From Thalassotalea mangrovi (GTDB taxonomy: Bacteria; Pseudomonadota; Gammaproteobacteria; Enterobacterales; Alteromonadaceae): a stretch of DNA of 64,000 nt. Below, in pieces: positions 8,071 through 18,308 of this stretch; position 1 is the stretch's first letter, and each line of letters begins with the position of its first letter. The position numbers and the translations under genes are program-made. The DNA is taken from positions 40,092-104,091 of the forward strand of contig NZ_SWDB01000001.1 in NCBI RefSeq assembly GCF_005116735.1, in the 5' to 3' direction. The notes below the pieces were generated by a model. The model made no database searches, was not told the DNA's origin, and worked only from the letters and a program-made list of their open reading frames with translations.

Positions 8071-8484
8071 ATGCGTCATTACGAAATCGTATTTATGGTT
8101 CACCCTGATCAGAGTGAACAAGTTACTGGTATGATCCAACGTTATACCGACCTGATCAAAGGCGCTGAAGGCCAGATCCACCGTCTTGAAGACTGGGGTC
8201 GTCGTCAGTTAGCTTACCCAATCAACAAGCTGCACAAGGCTCACTACGTTCTTATGAACGTTGAAGCGCCTCAGTCAGTAATTGATGAACTAGAAACTTC
8301 TTTCCGTTATAACGACGTTGTTATTCGTAACATGATCATGCGCACTAAAGGCGCGGTAACTGAAGCCTCTCCAATGGCTAAAGAAGACCGTCGCGATGAG
8401 CGCCGCGAAGCTAAAAAAGAAGTGACTACTGAAGCTGCTCCAGCTACTGAAGCAAAAGCCGAAGAAGCTGTAAGCGAAGAATAG
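8071..8484 (+). CDS. rpsF: 30S ribosomal protein S6
   Basis: A 137-residue ribosomal protein of the 30S platform that binds 16S rRNA as a heterodimer with S18. The start ATG at 8071 has AAGGAG eight bases upstream and gives [17 protein letters not shown], the usual S6 start; the frame is open further upstream but that part is not S6-like. The globular domain ends near residue 100 ([15 protein letters not shown]) and is followed by a long Glu/Ala/Lys-rich tail, the type of tail that RimK extends with glutamates in E. coli (no rimK gene is in this window). First gene of rpsF-priB-rpsR-rplI. Confidence 0.97.
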   Translation: MRHYEIVFMVHPDQSEQVTGMIQRYTDLIKGAEGQIHRLEDWGRRQLAYPINKLHKAHYVLMNVEAPQSVIDELETSFRYNDVVIRNMIMRTKGAVTEASPMAKEDRRDERREAKKEVTTEAAPATEAKAEEAVSEE

Positions 8485-8491
8485 TACTTAA

Positions 8492-8800
8492 GTGACTGAT
8501 AATTGTCTTGAGTTGACCGGCTCAGTGGTAAAGCCGCCAAAGCTATCAACCAGCCCCGCAGGGATTCATCATTGTCAGTTTGTTATCGACCATAAGTCGA
8601 CACAAATTGAAGATGGTTTAAACCGCAACGCGTTCGTAAGAATGCAAGTGGTGGCAACGGGACAATGGTCACAAAGCTTAACTCGTGATTTGACTGCAGG
8701 CTGTAACGTAAAAGTTCGTGGTTTTATAAATCGCCACGAACGTCGAAATGGCAATCCCATTTTGGTGTTACATGCCCAACAGATTGAAATGATTAATTAG
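8492..8800 (+). CDS. priB: Primosomal replication protein N (PriB)
   Basis: A 102-residue single-stranded-DNA-binding protein with an OB fold that works with PriA and DnaT in replication restart. It starts with GTG at 8492, seven bases after the rpsF stop. PriB-type features are the opening LELTGSVVKPPKLSTSPAGI, the HCQFVIDHKS strand and the closing RGFINRHERRNGNPILVLHAQQI. Its location between rpsF and rpsR is the standard gammaproteobacterial arrangement and confirms the identity. Confidence 0.95.
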   Translation: MTDNCLELTGSVVKPPKLSTSPAGIHHCQFVIDHKSTQIEDGLNRNAFVRMQVVATGQWSQSLTRDLTAGCNVKVRGFINRHERRNGNPILVLHAQQIEMIN

Positions 8801-8810
8801 GAGAAATTAA

Positions 8811-9038
8811 ATGTCTCGTTTCTTTAGACGTCGTAAGTTCTGTCGCTTCAGCGCAGAAGGCGTAAGCGAAATCGATTACAAAGATATCGCTACGTTGAAA
8901 AACTATATCACTGAAAGTGGTAAAATCGTTCCTAGCCGTATCACTGGTACATCTGCTAAGTATCAACGTCAACTTGGTCGTGCGATCAAGCGTGCTCGTT
9001 ACTTATCTTTGTTACCATATACTGATCTTCACAAGTAA
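8811..9038 (+). CDS. rpsR: 30S ribosomal protein S18
   Basis: A 75-residue basic ribosomal protein, partner of S6 on the 30S platform. It begins [18 protein letters not shown] and carries the conserved core [21 protein letters not shown] and [20 protein letters not shown]. Length is exact for the family. The ribosome-binding site TAGGAG is ten bases upstream; the gene lies 10 bases after priB and 18 bases before rplI, so translation is probably coupled through the operon. Confidence 0.98.
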   Translation: MSRFFRRRKFCRFSAEGVSEIDYKDIATLKNYITESGKIVPSRITGTSAKYQRQLGRAIKRARYLSLLPYTDLHK

Positions 9039-9056
9039 CCTGAAGGGGCTGTTAAA

Positions 9057-9509
9057 ATGGAAGTAATTCTTCTAGATAAAATCGCCAAATTAGGCGGCCT
9101 GGGTGATCAGGTAACTGTTAAGTCTGGTTATGCACGTAACTTCTTATTACCAAAAGGTAAGGCTGTTATTGCATCAAAAGCTAACGTTGAACACTTCGAA
9201 GCACGTCGTGCTGAACTTGAAAAGCAATTAGCTGACGTTTTGGCTGCTGCCGAAGCTCGTGCTGCTAAGCTAAATGAACTTGCTGAAGTGACTATCGCTT
9301 CTAAAGCTGGTGACGAAGGTAAACTTTTCGGTTCTATCGGTACTCGTGATATCGCTGACGCGATCACTGAAGCTGGTGTTGAAGTTTCTAAAGCAGAAGT
9401 TCGTTTACCTCTGGGTACTATCCGTGAAACTGGTGAGTTCGAAATCGCAATTCACTTACACGCGGACGTTGATACGTCTATCAAAGTCGTAATCATTCCA
9501 GAAGCTTAA
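9057..9509 (+). CDS. rplI: 50S ribosomal protein L9
   Basis: A 150-residue protein of the large subunit near the L1 stalk that helps keep reading frame. The N-terminal rRNA-binding domain reads [19 protein letters not shown] with the typical [13 protein letters not shown]; a long connecting helix (about 41-75, rich in Ala/Glu/Lys) leads to the C-terminal domain with [16 protein letters not shown]. Last gene of the operon, closed by a strong intrinsic terminator at 9531. Confidence 0.98.
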   Translation: MEVILLDKIAKLGGLGDQVTVKSGYARNFLLPKGKAVIASKANVEHFEARRAELEKQLADVLAAAEARAAKLNELAEVTIASKAGDEGKLFGSIGTRDIADAITEAGVEVSKAEVRLPLGTIRETGEFEIAIHLHADVDTSIKVVIIPEA

Positions 9510-9530
9510 TCGCATACTGATGATTTGTTG

Positions 9531-9557
9531 AAAAAACCGGGTTTTCCCGGTTTTTTT
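9531..9557 (+). terminator. Intrinsic terminator of the rpsF-rplI operon
   Basis: A-tract plus CCGGG (9532-9541), loop TTTT, CCCGG (9546-9550) and seven Ts. Strong stem and uninterrupted T-tract, 22 bases after the rplI stop. Confidence 0.93.
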
Positions 9558-9558
9558 A

Positions 9559-9870
9559 TACACGGAAGTATTTATCCTCACAAGCCATGGATGGTGCTAG
9601 TGAGGGTTTATATATGGAAGTATTTCGTCGAGATATTGTCATCCATGATATCCCGACATTCCGTAAGTCCTTTTACATCGTCGAGATATTACCGTCCATG
9701 ATATCCCGACATTCCGTAAATCCCCTTATATTGTCTCGATATAGCCATCCCTGATATCTCGACATACCATAAATCCCTTTATATATCCTCGCGAGCCATG
9801 GGTGGTTACCTACAAGGATGTTGGTATGTCGATTGTGTCTGGAACCGACAATCGACTCAAGTGAGGGTTC
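9559..9870. repeat. Tandem 53-bp hairpin repeat array, copy 1 (after rplI)
   Basis: Just beyond the rplI terminator. A header module (about 9559-9626) contains TTTATCCTCAC and AGCCATGGATGGTG and closes with GTGAGG, so CCTCAC/GTGAGG can pair. Three direct repeats of exactly 53 bases follow, starting at 9627, 9680 and 9733; each begins GTCGAGAT or GTCTCGAT, has CATCCATGATATC in the middle and ends GACATTCCGTAAATCC or a close variant. The two ends of each unit form a stem. A second, interrupted header-like module follows from 9783 and holds a nine-pair stem (9828-9836 with 9848-9856). The same family recurs at 49103-49370. Positions 9871-10005, up to the next gene, hold only its ribosome-binding site. 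Confidence 0.85.
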
Positions 9871-10005
9871 GTGTTGCAATTTAAGGCAACATACCGGCAT
9901 CCATTCGCGAAATATCTCTTGTCGCATATACTCTATAGCAATTTTAACGGCCATTGCCCGAAGCAATCCGCCTGTCAGCAGCACGGCTACACACCGGAGG
10001 AGTAT

Positions 10006-11688
10006 ATGAAACCCGCAATTTGTTTGAACCTGTTCTATCTGGTTTTTATCGCCATCCTCTCAGCCAGCAGCGTTGCCCAGGTTCATGATCCCAGAGCACT
10101 GCAAGCGGACCCGAAAACGGCCAAAAAGCCCATCGCACCGATATTAGATGGACTGGGAACTCGCGAGTTTAAGGTCACCACTAATAACCCGAAATCGCAG
10201 TTATTCTTTAACCAGGGTGTTCGCCTTAACGCCGCGTTTAATCATTCAGAAGCGCTGCGAAGTTTTAAGGAGGCGGTTCGCCTCGACCCGGAAAATGCCA
10301 TGGCATACTGGGGCTGGGCGCTGGTGCTCGGACCTAACTTAAATTTGCCAATGCAGGATGAGGTAGTTGGCCAGGCATATCAGGCAGTGCAGTCTGCACT
10401 GGCGTTAAAAGATAAGGTCAGTGAACGTGAGCGTGATTATATTGAGGCACTTGCGGTTCGCTATCGCGCCGAGGCTGTTAGCGATCGCAGCGCGTTGGAT
10501 CAGGCATATGTCGATAAAATGCGGGATTTGGTTGCCAAATATCCCGATGACCTCGATGCCAAAGTCTATTACGCGGCAGCGATTATGAATACCAATCCCT
10601 GGGACTACTGGTATCAGGACGGAAGCCCCAAACCCCATACCGAAATTGTGATGCAAACCCTTGCTGAGGTTATTCAACAAGACCCACAGCATCCGGCTGC
10701 GCATCACTATTTAATTCATACGGTGGAAGCTTTTCGTCCTGAACTGGGCGTGAACAGTGCAGATGCATTACGCAACCTGATGCCTGGGGCCGGACACCTG
10801 GTACATATGCCATCACATATATATATGCGCGTCGGTCGCTATGCCGACTCGTATAAGGCGAATCAGGCAGCGATTAAAGTTGACAAGAAGTACATTACCC
10901 AGTGTCAGGTACAAGGTATGTATCCACTTACTTACTACCCCCATAACTGGCATTTTCTTACCTGGTCTGCAATGTTTTTGGGGCGCTATGAAGATGCCAT
11001 GCATGCAGCGCGTCAGGTTGTTGAGCAGATCCCTGCCGGAGAAATGGGCAACACCTGGGCGCTGAATGAGTCGTTCCGCAGTCAACCTATGTTTGTGCTG
11101 GCGCGATTCGGAAGATGGGACGATATTCTTAACGAGCAGGCACCCGCAGAGAACGAGATTTTTATGACGGGCGTCTGGCACTATATTCGGGGGCTGGCCT
11201 TTGCCAATTTAAATGACATTGACAAGGCTCAAGCAGAGCAGCAGAAGTTGCAAACCCTGCAGCAAAAAATCGTCGCTGATACTGAATACTACATTGGCTT
11301 TGGTGCCGCTGGTGGTTTGTTAGAAATTGCTAATGAAACGCTGCAGGGGGAGATCCTGGTGGCGAAAAAGAATTACGCCGAGGGGATAGGGCACTTGCAA
11401 AGGGCGGTGCGCCTACAGGACGGGTTGGCTTACAATGAACCGCCAGACTGGTATTTTCCGGTGCGCCATTATTTAGCTGATGCCCTGCTTGTCTCAGGAG
11501 CACCAGCCGAAGCGGAAGTCATTTACTGGCAGGATCTGCAAATGAATCCCAATAACGGTTATGCATTATATGGTTTATTGAACAGCTTAAACGCGCAGGG
11601 CAAAAAAGACACCGCAGCGGTAATCGAAAAACGCTTCAAGAAAGCCTGGCAAGATGCGGATATGCAGCTTACCAGCTCAAAGTTCTGA
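10006..11688 (+). CDS. Secreted tetratricopeptide-repeat protein, unknown function
   Basis: A 560-residue protein with a signal peptide (about residues 1-24, ending SSVA). The ATG at 10006 has a strong GGAGG five bases upstream; the frame is open 135 bases further up but that part overlaps the repeat region. TPR-like helices are visible: NHSEALRSFKEAVRLDPENAMAYWGWAL (about 75-102), another pair around residues 235-280 (QDPQHPAAHHYLIHTVEAF), ADSYKANQAAIKVD, and a last pair near 500-540 (DLQMNPNNGYALYGLLNSL). A histidine-containing stretch, GAGHLVHMPSHIYMRVGRYADS, resembles a motif I associate with uncharacterised secreted TPR proteins. It stands alone, with no operon partner. A periplasmic scaffold or binding protein is a reasonable guess only. 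Confidence 0.7.
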   Translation: MKPAICLNLFYLVFIAILSASSVAQVHDPRALQADPKTAKKPIAPILDGLGTREFKVTTNNPKSQLFFNQGVRLNAAFNHSEALRSFKEAVRLDPENAMAYWGWALVLGPNLNLPMQDEVVGQAYQAVQSALALKDKVSERERDYIEALAVRYRAEAVSDRSALDQAYVDKMRDLVAKYPDDLDAKVYYAAAIMNTNPWDYWYQDGSPKPHTEIVMQTLAEVIQQDPQHPAAHHYLIHTVEAFRPELGVNSADALRNLMPGAGHLVHMPSHIYMRVGRYADSYKANQAAIKVDKKYITQCQVQGMYPLTYYPHNWHFLTWSAMFLGRYEDAMHAARQVVEQIPAGEMGNTWALNESFRSQPMFVLARFGRWDDILNEQAPAENEIFMTGVWHYIRGLAFANLNDIDKAQAEQQKLQTLQQKIVADTEYYIGFGAAGGLLEIANETLQGEILVAKKNYAEGIGHLQRAVRLQDGLAYNEPPDWYFPVRHYLADALLVSGAPAEAEVIYWQDLQMNPNNGYALYGLLNSLNAQGKKDTAAVIEKRFKKAWQDADMQLTSSKF

Positions 11689-11706
11689 GCAATAAATCCG
11701 GTCAAC

Positions 11707-11749
11707 ACCATCATCGCAGTGCCTGGCGTTCAGGGATTGCGGTGATGGT
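11707..11749. terminator. Hairpin between convergent TPR and hsp20 genes
   Basis: A 12-pair stem (11707-11718 ACCATCATCGCA with 11738-11749, one G-U pair), continued inside by CCTG/CAGG. It lies between two convergent genes and could terminate both, but there is no T-tract on either side. Confidence 0.4.
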
Positions 11750-11794
11750 TAAACCCGGCCACAGATAGAAGTAACGAGTATCGGTTGCAGATAG

Positions 11795-12208
11795 TTAATC
11801 CAGGCTAATTTTTTTTGTATCTTCGTCCGCTGCTGTAGTCTTTGGAAAACAAAGTTTTAGTAAGCCGTCCTTAAAGCTGGCACTAATATCTTTCTCGCTA
11901 ACACCTTTACCGACCGAAAAACTGCGCTCAATGCTGCCTGTGCGGCGCTCTTTGCGAATGACCTTATCCTCTTCTGACGATGTGCTTTCCTCGATTTTGG
12001 CACTTAGGGTAATGACGCCATTTTGCAGCGACAAATCTATGTCTTCTTTTTTGACGCCAGGAAGTTCGGCCAGCACTTCAATATGATCCTTTTTCTCGGT
12101 GACGTCGATCTTCGGTTGAAAGAAACTTTGCTGGAAATCTTTAGAAAGATGAAAAAAATCATTGAAAGGGTGGTCGTTATGGAACCAGTCTCTGGGAAGT
12201 AAGCTCAT
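11795..12208 (-). CDS. Small heat-shock protein, Hsp20/alpha-crystallin family
   Basis: A 137-residue ATP-independent holdase. The alpha-crystallin domain runs from about residue 32 (QPKIDVTEKKDHIEVLAELPG) to 121, with VKKEDIDLSLQNGVITLSA, the RSFSVGKGV strand and KDGLLKLCFPK; the usual GxLxxxxPK ending is present. The N-terminal arm is Phe-rich (NDFFHLSKDFQQSFFQ), as in proteins that oligomerise through it. The I-x-I/V tail motif is replaced by a short KKISLD. It is a single gene, closer to the Hsp20 (class A) group than to IbpA/B, which it does not resemble at the N-terminus. Confidence 0.9.
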   Translation of the reverse strand: MSLLPRDWFHNDHPFNDFFHLSKDFQQSFFQPKIDVTEKKDHIEVLAELPGVKKEDIDLSLQNGVITLSAKIEESTSSEEDKVIRKERRTGSIERSFSVGKGVSEKDISASFKDGLLKLCFPKTTAADEDTKKISLD

Positions 12209-12319
12209 TTTAGCCTCCTGATTTCATCAATATACCCCTTTAAAAATGTGTGATTTTTACCGTTTTCACAACATTAATGCCGTCGAGTTTGACCTGTATC
12301 AAATAATCCTGGGGTTTTG

Positions 12320-13273
12320 CTAATTTTCAGGGGCTGAAGGTGGCAATTGCCAATCATCGGGGCTAATTAAACCTCTCTCAAGCATGCCACCAAGGCCTTG
12401 TAATCCACCCGTGTGTAACAGCACAATGCGACTTCCCGGAGCGAATTGATGCTGCTGCATCATTTCCCAGAACGCCAGTAACATTTTTCCTGAATAAACC
12501 GGTTCAATAGGTAGCGAAAGCTGCTGTTGTAAGTCGCACATTTTTTGTAGGTGTGAGGGCTGAAACTTGCCATAACCTCCGCAATGGTATTGATTAAGAA
12601 TCTGCCAGTTACGGTATCGTTGCGGATTATCCAGTAAATGTTCAACTTGGGCGTGCAGGTAATCCTGTTGTTTTAACACGCTGATACCCAGAATCTGGTG
12701 CCGGTTATCAGAACCCTGAATCAGTCCGGCAAGCGTTCCTCCGCTACCTACCGGACAGAGCAGATAGTCAAAACTAAGCTGCTTGTCTAATTCATCAATG
12801 AGTTGACCGACGCCGCGCAGGGCCAATTTATTGCTACCGCCTTCGGGTATGATTCGCGCCAGTGGAAACTGCCGTTGTAGATCTGAGAGAAACACCGGAT
12901 CTTCTCTTAACCGATAGGTATTGCGGTTAACAAATCTCAATTGCATGCCCCAATGCTCTGCCCAGCGCAATGTATAGTTGCTTGCATAGCGGCTTTCACC
13001 GCGAATAATACCCGTGGTTTTTATTCCGAACTGTTTACCGGCAAATGCGAGTGCGTGAATATGATTGGAATAGGCGCCGCCAAAGCTCACCACCTGGTTT
13101 TGGCCCAGGGCGATACAATTTTCAATATTGGCGGTTAACTTTCGCCATTTATTACCCGATATAATCGGATGAATAAGATCGTCTCTTTTTACCCAGACCT
13201 TAATTCGCTGTTGCTGCAACAGCGGATGTTCGATGGATTGGATTGGAGACGGCAAATTTAATTTAATCGACAC
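12320..13273 (-). CDS. PLP-dependent ACC deaminase / D-cysteine desulfhydrase family enzyme
   Basis: A fold-type II PLP enzyme of the ACC-deaminase/D-cysteine desulfhydrase family. I chose the GTG at 13273 (317 residues, VSIKLNLPSPIQSIEHPLL) because homologues start here; the frame continues to an ATG at 13453, but the extra 60 residues look non-protein-like. The pyridoxal lysine is in ISGNKWRKL, the phosphate-contacting region is SFGGAYSNHIHALA, and the C-terminal glycine-rich loop is LLCPVGSGGTLAGLI. In this family substrate is decided by a few active-site residues, so D-cysteine, ACC or another amino acid cannot be told apart here. It is divergent from mreB. Confidence 0.85.
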   Translation of the reverse strand: MSIKLNLPSPIQSIEHPLLQQQRIKVWVKRDDLIHPIISGNKWRKLTANIENCIALGQNQVVSFGGAYSNHIHALAFAGKQFGIKTTGIIRGESRYASNYTLRWAEHWGMQLRFVNRNTYRLREDPVFLSDLQRQFPLARIIPEGGSNKLALRGVGQLIDELDKQLSFDYLLCPVGSGGTLAGLIQGSDNRHQILGISVLKQQDYLHAQVEHLLDNPQRYRNWQILNQYHCGGYGKFQPSHLQKMCDLQQQLSLPIEPVYSGKMLLAFWEMMQQHQFAPGSRIVLLHTGGLQGLGGMLERGLISPDDWQLPPSAPEN

Positions 13274-14867
<1,594 letters not shown>

Positions 14868-14900
14868 TCACATTTCTCTGAAAATTATTGAGAAATAACC

Positions 14901-15788
14901 ATGAATCCAATTTTTGTCGAAGGATTTTCCAGCCACCGACGCATGTTTTTAGCTCTGGTTCTATCCGGAGCTTTTATGTATAGCGACCATAAACTGGAAA
15001 GCTTTGAAGTTGCCAGGGCGGTGATGCAGTCAATGGTCAGCCCATTGCAATACCTGGCCAACGCTCCGAAACAGTTTCTTGATTATACCGCCGAGAACCT
15101 GGTCAGCCGCAAGCAGTTGATGACCGAAAACCAGCGTTTTCAGGTCAACGAGTTAAAGCTCAAAGAAAAGCTATTGCAAATGGAAATTCTCCAACAAGAG
15201 AATGACCGCCTACGCAAACTTCTCGCGTCACCGGTACGTCAGGATTACAAAAAAATGGTCGCTGAGATACTTGCGGTCGACTCAGATCCATATTCTCATC
15301 AGGTGGTGATCAACCGCGGACTGGAAGACGGCCTGTATGAAGGCCAGCCAGTGGTAGACGACCATGGGGTAGCGGGGCAAATCCTGCACGTCGGTGTCAA
15401 TAATTCCCGGGTTCTGCTGTTGACCGATATCTCCCATGCCATCCCGTTGCGTATCCATCGCAATGGTATTCGCGTGATCGGTAAAGGCACCGGTAGTGTT
15501 AACCGGATGGAAGTGATTCATGTTCCTTTATCGACGGATATTCAGGAAGGTGATTTATTGGTGACATCAGGCCTTGGTGGTAAGTTTCCGGAAGGCTATC
15601 CGGTGGCGAAGGTTACTCAGGTCAGTGCCAATAACTTTCGTGAATTTGCCGAAGTTGCGATTAAGCCTTTGGTAAAAATTGACCGTTTACGTTACCTGTT
15701 GCTGCTCTGGCCCGATCCCGACAATCAACCAGACGCAAATGATGCGAGTGATAGCGATTCTGGGGAACAACAAAAAGGTCAGGGATGA
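14901..15788 (+). CDS. mreC: Cell-shape protein MreC
   Basis: A 295-residue bitopic inner-membrane protein whose periplasmic part contacts PBP2 and other elongasome proteins. A hydrophobic anchor lies near residues 13-29 (MFLALVLSGAFMYSD), a coiled coil at about 70-110 (QLMTENQRFQVNELKLKEKL), then the two beta-barrel domains with SHQVVINRGLEDGLYEGQPV and GLGGKFPEGYPVAKV. The C-terminus is acidic and low-complexity (NDASDSDSGEQQ). It begins 33 bases after mreB and overlaps mreD by four bases. Confidence 0.96.
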   Translation: MNPIFVEGFSSHRRMFLALVLSGAFMYSDHKLESFEVARAVMQSMVSPLQYLANAPKQFLDYTAENLVSRKQLMTENQRFQVNELKLKEKLLQMEILQQENDRLRKLLASPVRQDYKKMVAEILAVDSDPYSHQVVINRGLEDGLYEGQPVVDDHGVAGQILHVGVNNSRVLLLTDISHAIPLRIHRNGIRVIGKGTGSVNRMEVIHVPLSTDIQEGDLLVTSGLGGKFPEGYPVAKVTQVSANNFREFAEVAIKPLVKIDRLRYLLLLWPDPDNQPDANDASDSDSGEQQKGQG

Positions 15789-16267
15789 AGGCAAAAAATA
15801 ATACCAAGGTGATTTATATCACCATTCTTATTTCACTCATTTTTTCGATCATTCCTTTGCCTATTGCTCTGGATGCCTATCGTCCGAACTGGGCACTGTT
15901 GGTGCTGTGTTACTGGTCCATGGCATTACCGAATCGCCTTGGTGTTCTTACCGCCTGGCTGGTAGGTTTATTGCTAGACGTGTTACTTGGCTCGGTTCTC
16001 GGAATCAACGCCTTTGCGCTGGCGATGGTGATCTATGTGATGGTTAATAACTACCAGACCATCAGGAACTTTTCTCTTTGGCAGCAATCGCTTATTATCG
16101 GACTTTTTACCGCTCTGTATCATTTGCTGGTTTTCTGGATCCAAAGGTTTGTGTTTGGCGTCGACTTCTCGATGACTTACTTAATCCCGGTTGTTACCAG
16201 TGCCAGTCTCTGGTGGGTAATATTTTTATTACTGCGTAAAATCAGGCGCCAGTTTAAGGTACGTTAA
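15785..16267 (+). CDS. mreD: Rod-shape protein MreD
   Basis: A 160-residue polytopic inner-membrane protein with five to six hydrophobic segments, partner of MreC and RodA/PBP2 in wall elongation. Typical MreD features are [21 protein letters not shown] and the [19 protein letters not shown] helix. The ATG at 15785 lies in the ATGA overlap with the mreC stop, indicating translational coupling. maf follows one base after its stop. Confidence 0.94.
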   Translation: MKAKNNTKVIYITILISLIFSIIPLPIALDAYRPNWALLVLCYWSMALPNRLGVLTAWLVGLLLDVLLGSVLGINAFALAMVIYVMVNNYQTIRNFSLWQQSLIIGLFTALYHLLVFWIQRFVFGVDFSMTYLIPVVTSASLWWVIFLLLRKIRRQFKVR

Positions 16268-16268
16268 C

Positions 16269-16826
16269 ATGCTATACCTTGCCTCAAAATCGCCAAGGCG
16301 ACAGGAACTTTTAAAGCAACTCGGGGTTGAGTTTGCCCTGGTGAGCGGAGAGACCGACGAGACACCGCTGGCCGATGAGACGCCTGCGGAATATGTTGCT
16401 CGACTTGCCCGTGAAAAATCTGCCGCAGGACAACAACATTGTTCGGCAACGGACCTGGTACTCGGTGCGGATACAATCGTGGTTGTCGACAGTCAAATTC
16501 TCGAAAAGCCGCAGGATTTTGCTGACTTTCAGCGCATGTTTAACCAACTGTCCGGTCGGTCGCACCAGGTATTGACCGCGGTAGCTGTGCGTCGAGGTAA
16601 ACGACTCGAACAGGCCCTGGTCCGTTCAACGGTATTTTTTCGGCCAATTACGGAAGCCGAAATGACGGCGTACTGGTCAACGTCCGAGCCTTGTGATAAA
16701 GCCGGTGGCTATGCGATCCAGGGCATCGCCGGTAAGTTTGTAACCCATATCGAGGGCAGCTATTCTGCGATTGTTGGCCTACCCTTATACGAGACTGAAC
16801 AACTGTTAAAACGCATTAAAGAATAA
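16269..16826 (+). CDS. yhdE: Maf family nucleotide pyrophosphatase (dTTP/UTP, YhdE type)
   Basis: A 185-residue Maf-fold enzyme that hydrolyses nucleoside triphosphates to monophosphates, a house-cleaning activity. Characteristic sequences are [17 protein letters not shown] at the N-terminus, [18 protein letters not shown] (catalytic aspartate in GADT), [14 protein letters not shown] and [15 protein letters not shown]. The E. coli gene between mreD and rng is YhdE, a dTTP/UTP-preferring enzyme, and this gene has the same position. It may also be annotated simply as maf. Confidence 0.93.
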   Translation: MLYLASKSPRRQELLKQLGVEFALVSGETDETPLADETPAEYVARLAREKSAAGQQHCSATDLVLGADTIVVVDSQILEKPQDFADFQRMFNQLSGRSHQVLTAVAVRRGKRLEQALVRSTVFFRPITEAEMTAYWSTSEPCDKAGGYAIQGIAGKFVTHIEGSYSAIVGLPLYETEQLLKRIKE

Positions 16827-16841
16827 AGGAACAAATCAGCA

Positions 16842-18308
16842 ATGAGTGGCGAGCTTCTGATCAATGTGACCCCAAGTGAGACTCGTGTTGCGCTTATTGA
16901 AAATGGTACGCTACAGGAAGTACATATAGAGCGTAATGGTAAGCGGGGCATCGTAGGTAATATCTACCTCGGCAAGATTATCCGGGTGCTACCGGGGATG
17001 CAGGCCGCGTTTGTTGATATTAACCTGGAAAAAGCCGCATTCTTGCATGCCAGCGATATTCGTACCCGGTTGATCACGGCAGATAAAAACGACAGTGAGG
17101 ATGTGGAGAAGGATATCCGTACCTTAGTGCATGAAGGTCAGCATTTGATGGTGCAGGTGGTCAAAGACCCGCTTGGCACCAAAGGGGCGCGGTTAACCAC
17201 AGATATCACCATTGCTTCCCGTTACCTAGTGATGATGCCAAACGCCAATCATGCTGGCGTTTCCCAACGTATTGAAGATGGCGGTGAACGCAATCGTCTT
17301 AAATCCATTGTTACCCCTTATTGTGATGAGCAAAGCGGCTTTATCGTTCGTACCGCGGCTGAAGGCGCCGGCGATGAAGAAGTGCGCCATGATGCCGAGT
17401 TTTTGAGGCGGGTCTGGAATAAAGTGGCCGAGCGGAAAAAGCGCAAACAAACGAAAATGCCACTCTATCAGGATCTCGACTTAGCAGTTCGCGTCATTCG
17501 TGACTTTGTCGGCGGGGGGCTCGAACGAATCCGGGTGGATTCAAAACTCAGTTTTGAAGAAATTAAAGAGTTTACTCAGGAATTCGTGCCCGAGATGTCG
17601 TCGATCATTGAGTACTATCCGGGGGAACGGCCGATCTTTGATCTGTTCGATGTGGAAAACGAAATTCAGCGCGCTTTGCAGCGCAAAGTCGAGCTTAAAT
17701 CCGGTGGCTATCTAATCATCGACCAGACTGAGGCGATGACCACCATCGATATCAACACCGGTGCATTTGTCGGCCACCGTAATCTCGAACAAACCATTTT
17801 TAATACCAATATTGAGGCGACGCAGGCAATTGCCAGGCAGTTAAGGTTAAGAAACCTGGGCGGGATTATTATTGTCGATTTCATCGATATGTCGAACCCG
17901 GAACATAAAAAGCGGGTATTGAACAGTTTAGAACTGGCCATGTCTAAGGATAAGGTAAAGTATTCGGTTAGCGGGTTTTCGTCGTTAGGTCTAGTGGAAA
18001 TGACTCGCAAGCGTACCAGGGAAAGTCTTGAACATGTGTTATGTTCACAATGCCCGGTATGTGACGGCCGTGGTAATATGAAAACCGTTGAGACGGTCTG
18101 TTTTGAAATACTCCGGGAGATCGTCCGGGTGAATCGTGCCTACGATGCGGATAAATTTATTGTGTATGCCTCGCCTGCGGTCAGCGAATCTTTGAATGAA
18201 GATGAGTATCATCATCTGGCGGAACTGGAAGTGTTTATCGGTAAACAGATAAAGGTGAAATCAGAAGCCCTGTATAACCAGGAACAATTTGACGTGGTAA
18301 TGATGTAG
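16842..18308 (+). CDS. rng: Ribonuclease G
   Basis: A 488-residue endoribonuclease that matures the 5' end of 16S rRNA and turns over some mRNAs; relative of the RNase E catalytic half. An S1 domain occupies about residues 38-125 (IVGNIYLGKIIRVLPGMQAAFVDI). The RNase H-like catalytic part has the metal-binding aspartate in TTIDINTGAFVG (about 300) and DFIDM (about 347). The zinc-link CSQCPVCDGRG is near residue 397. It lacks the RNase E scaffold tail. It overlaps the following yhdP start by one base. Confidence 0.97.
   Translation: MSGELLINVTPSETRVALIENGTLQEVHIERNGKRGIVGNIYLGKIIRVLPGMQAAFVDINLEKAAFLHASDIRTRLITADKNDSEDVEKDIRTLVHEGQHLMVQVVKDPLGTKGARLTTDITIASRYLVMMPNANHAGVSQRIEDGGERNRLKSIVTPYCDEQSGFIVRTAAEGAGDEEVRHDAEFLRRVWNKVAERKKRKQTKMPLYQDLDLAVRVIRDFVGGGLERIRVDSKLSFEEIKEFTQEFVPEMSSIIEYYPGERPIFDLFDVENEIQRALQRKVELKSGGYLIIDQTEAMTTIDINTGAFVGHRNLEQTIFNTNIEATQAIARQLRLRNLGGIIIVDFIDMSNPEHKKRVLNSLELAMSKDKVKYSVSGFSSLGLVEMTRKRTRESLEHVLCSQCPVCDGRGNMKTVETVCFEILREIVRVNRAYDADKFIVYASPAVSESLNEDEYHHLAELEVFIGKQIKVKSEALYNQEQFDVVMM

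Noticed and set aside
9559-9870. CRISPR array
   Set aside because: The 53-base period is made of near-identical units with no unique spacers between constant repeats, and no cas genes are present.
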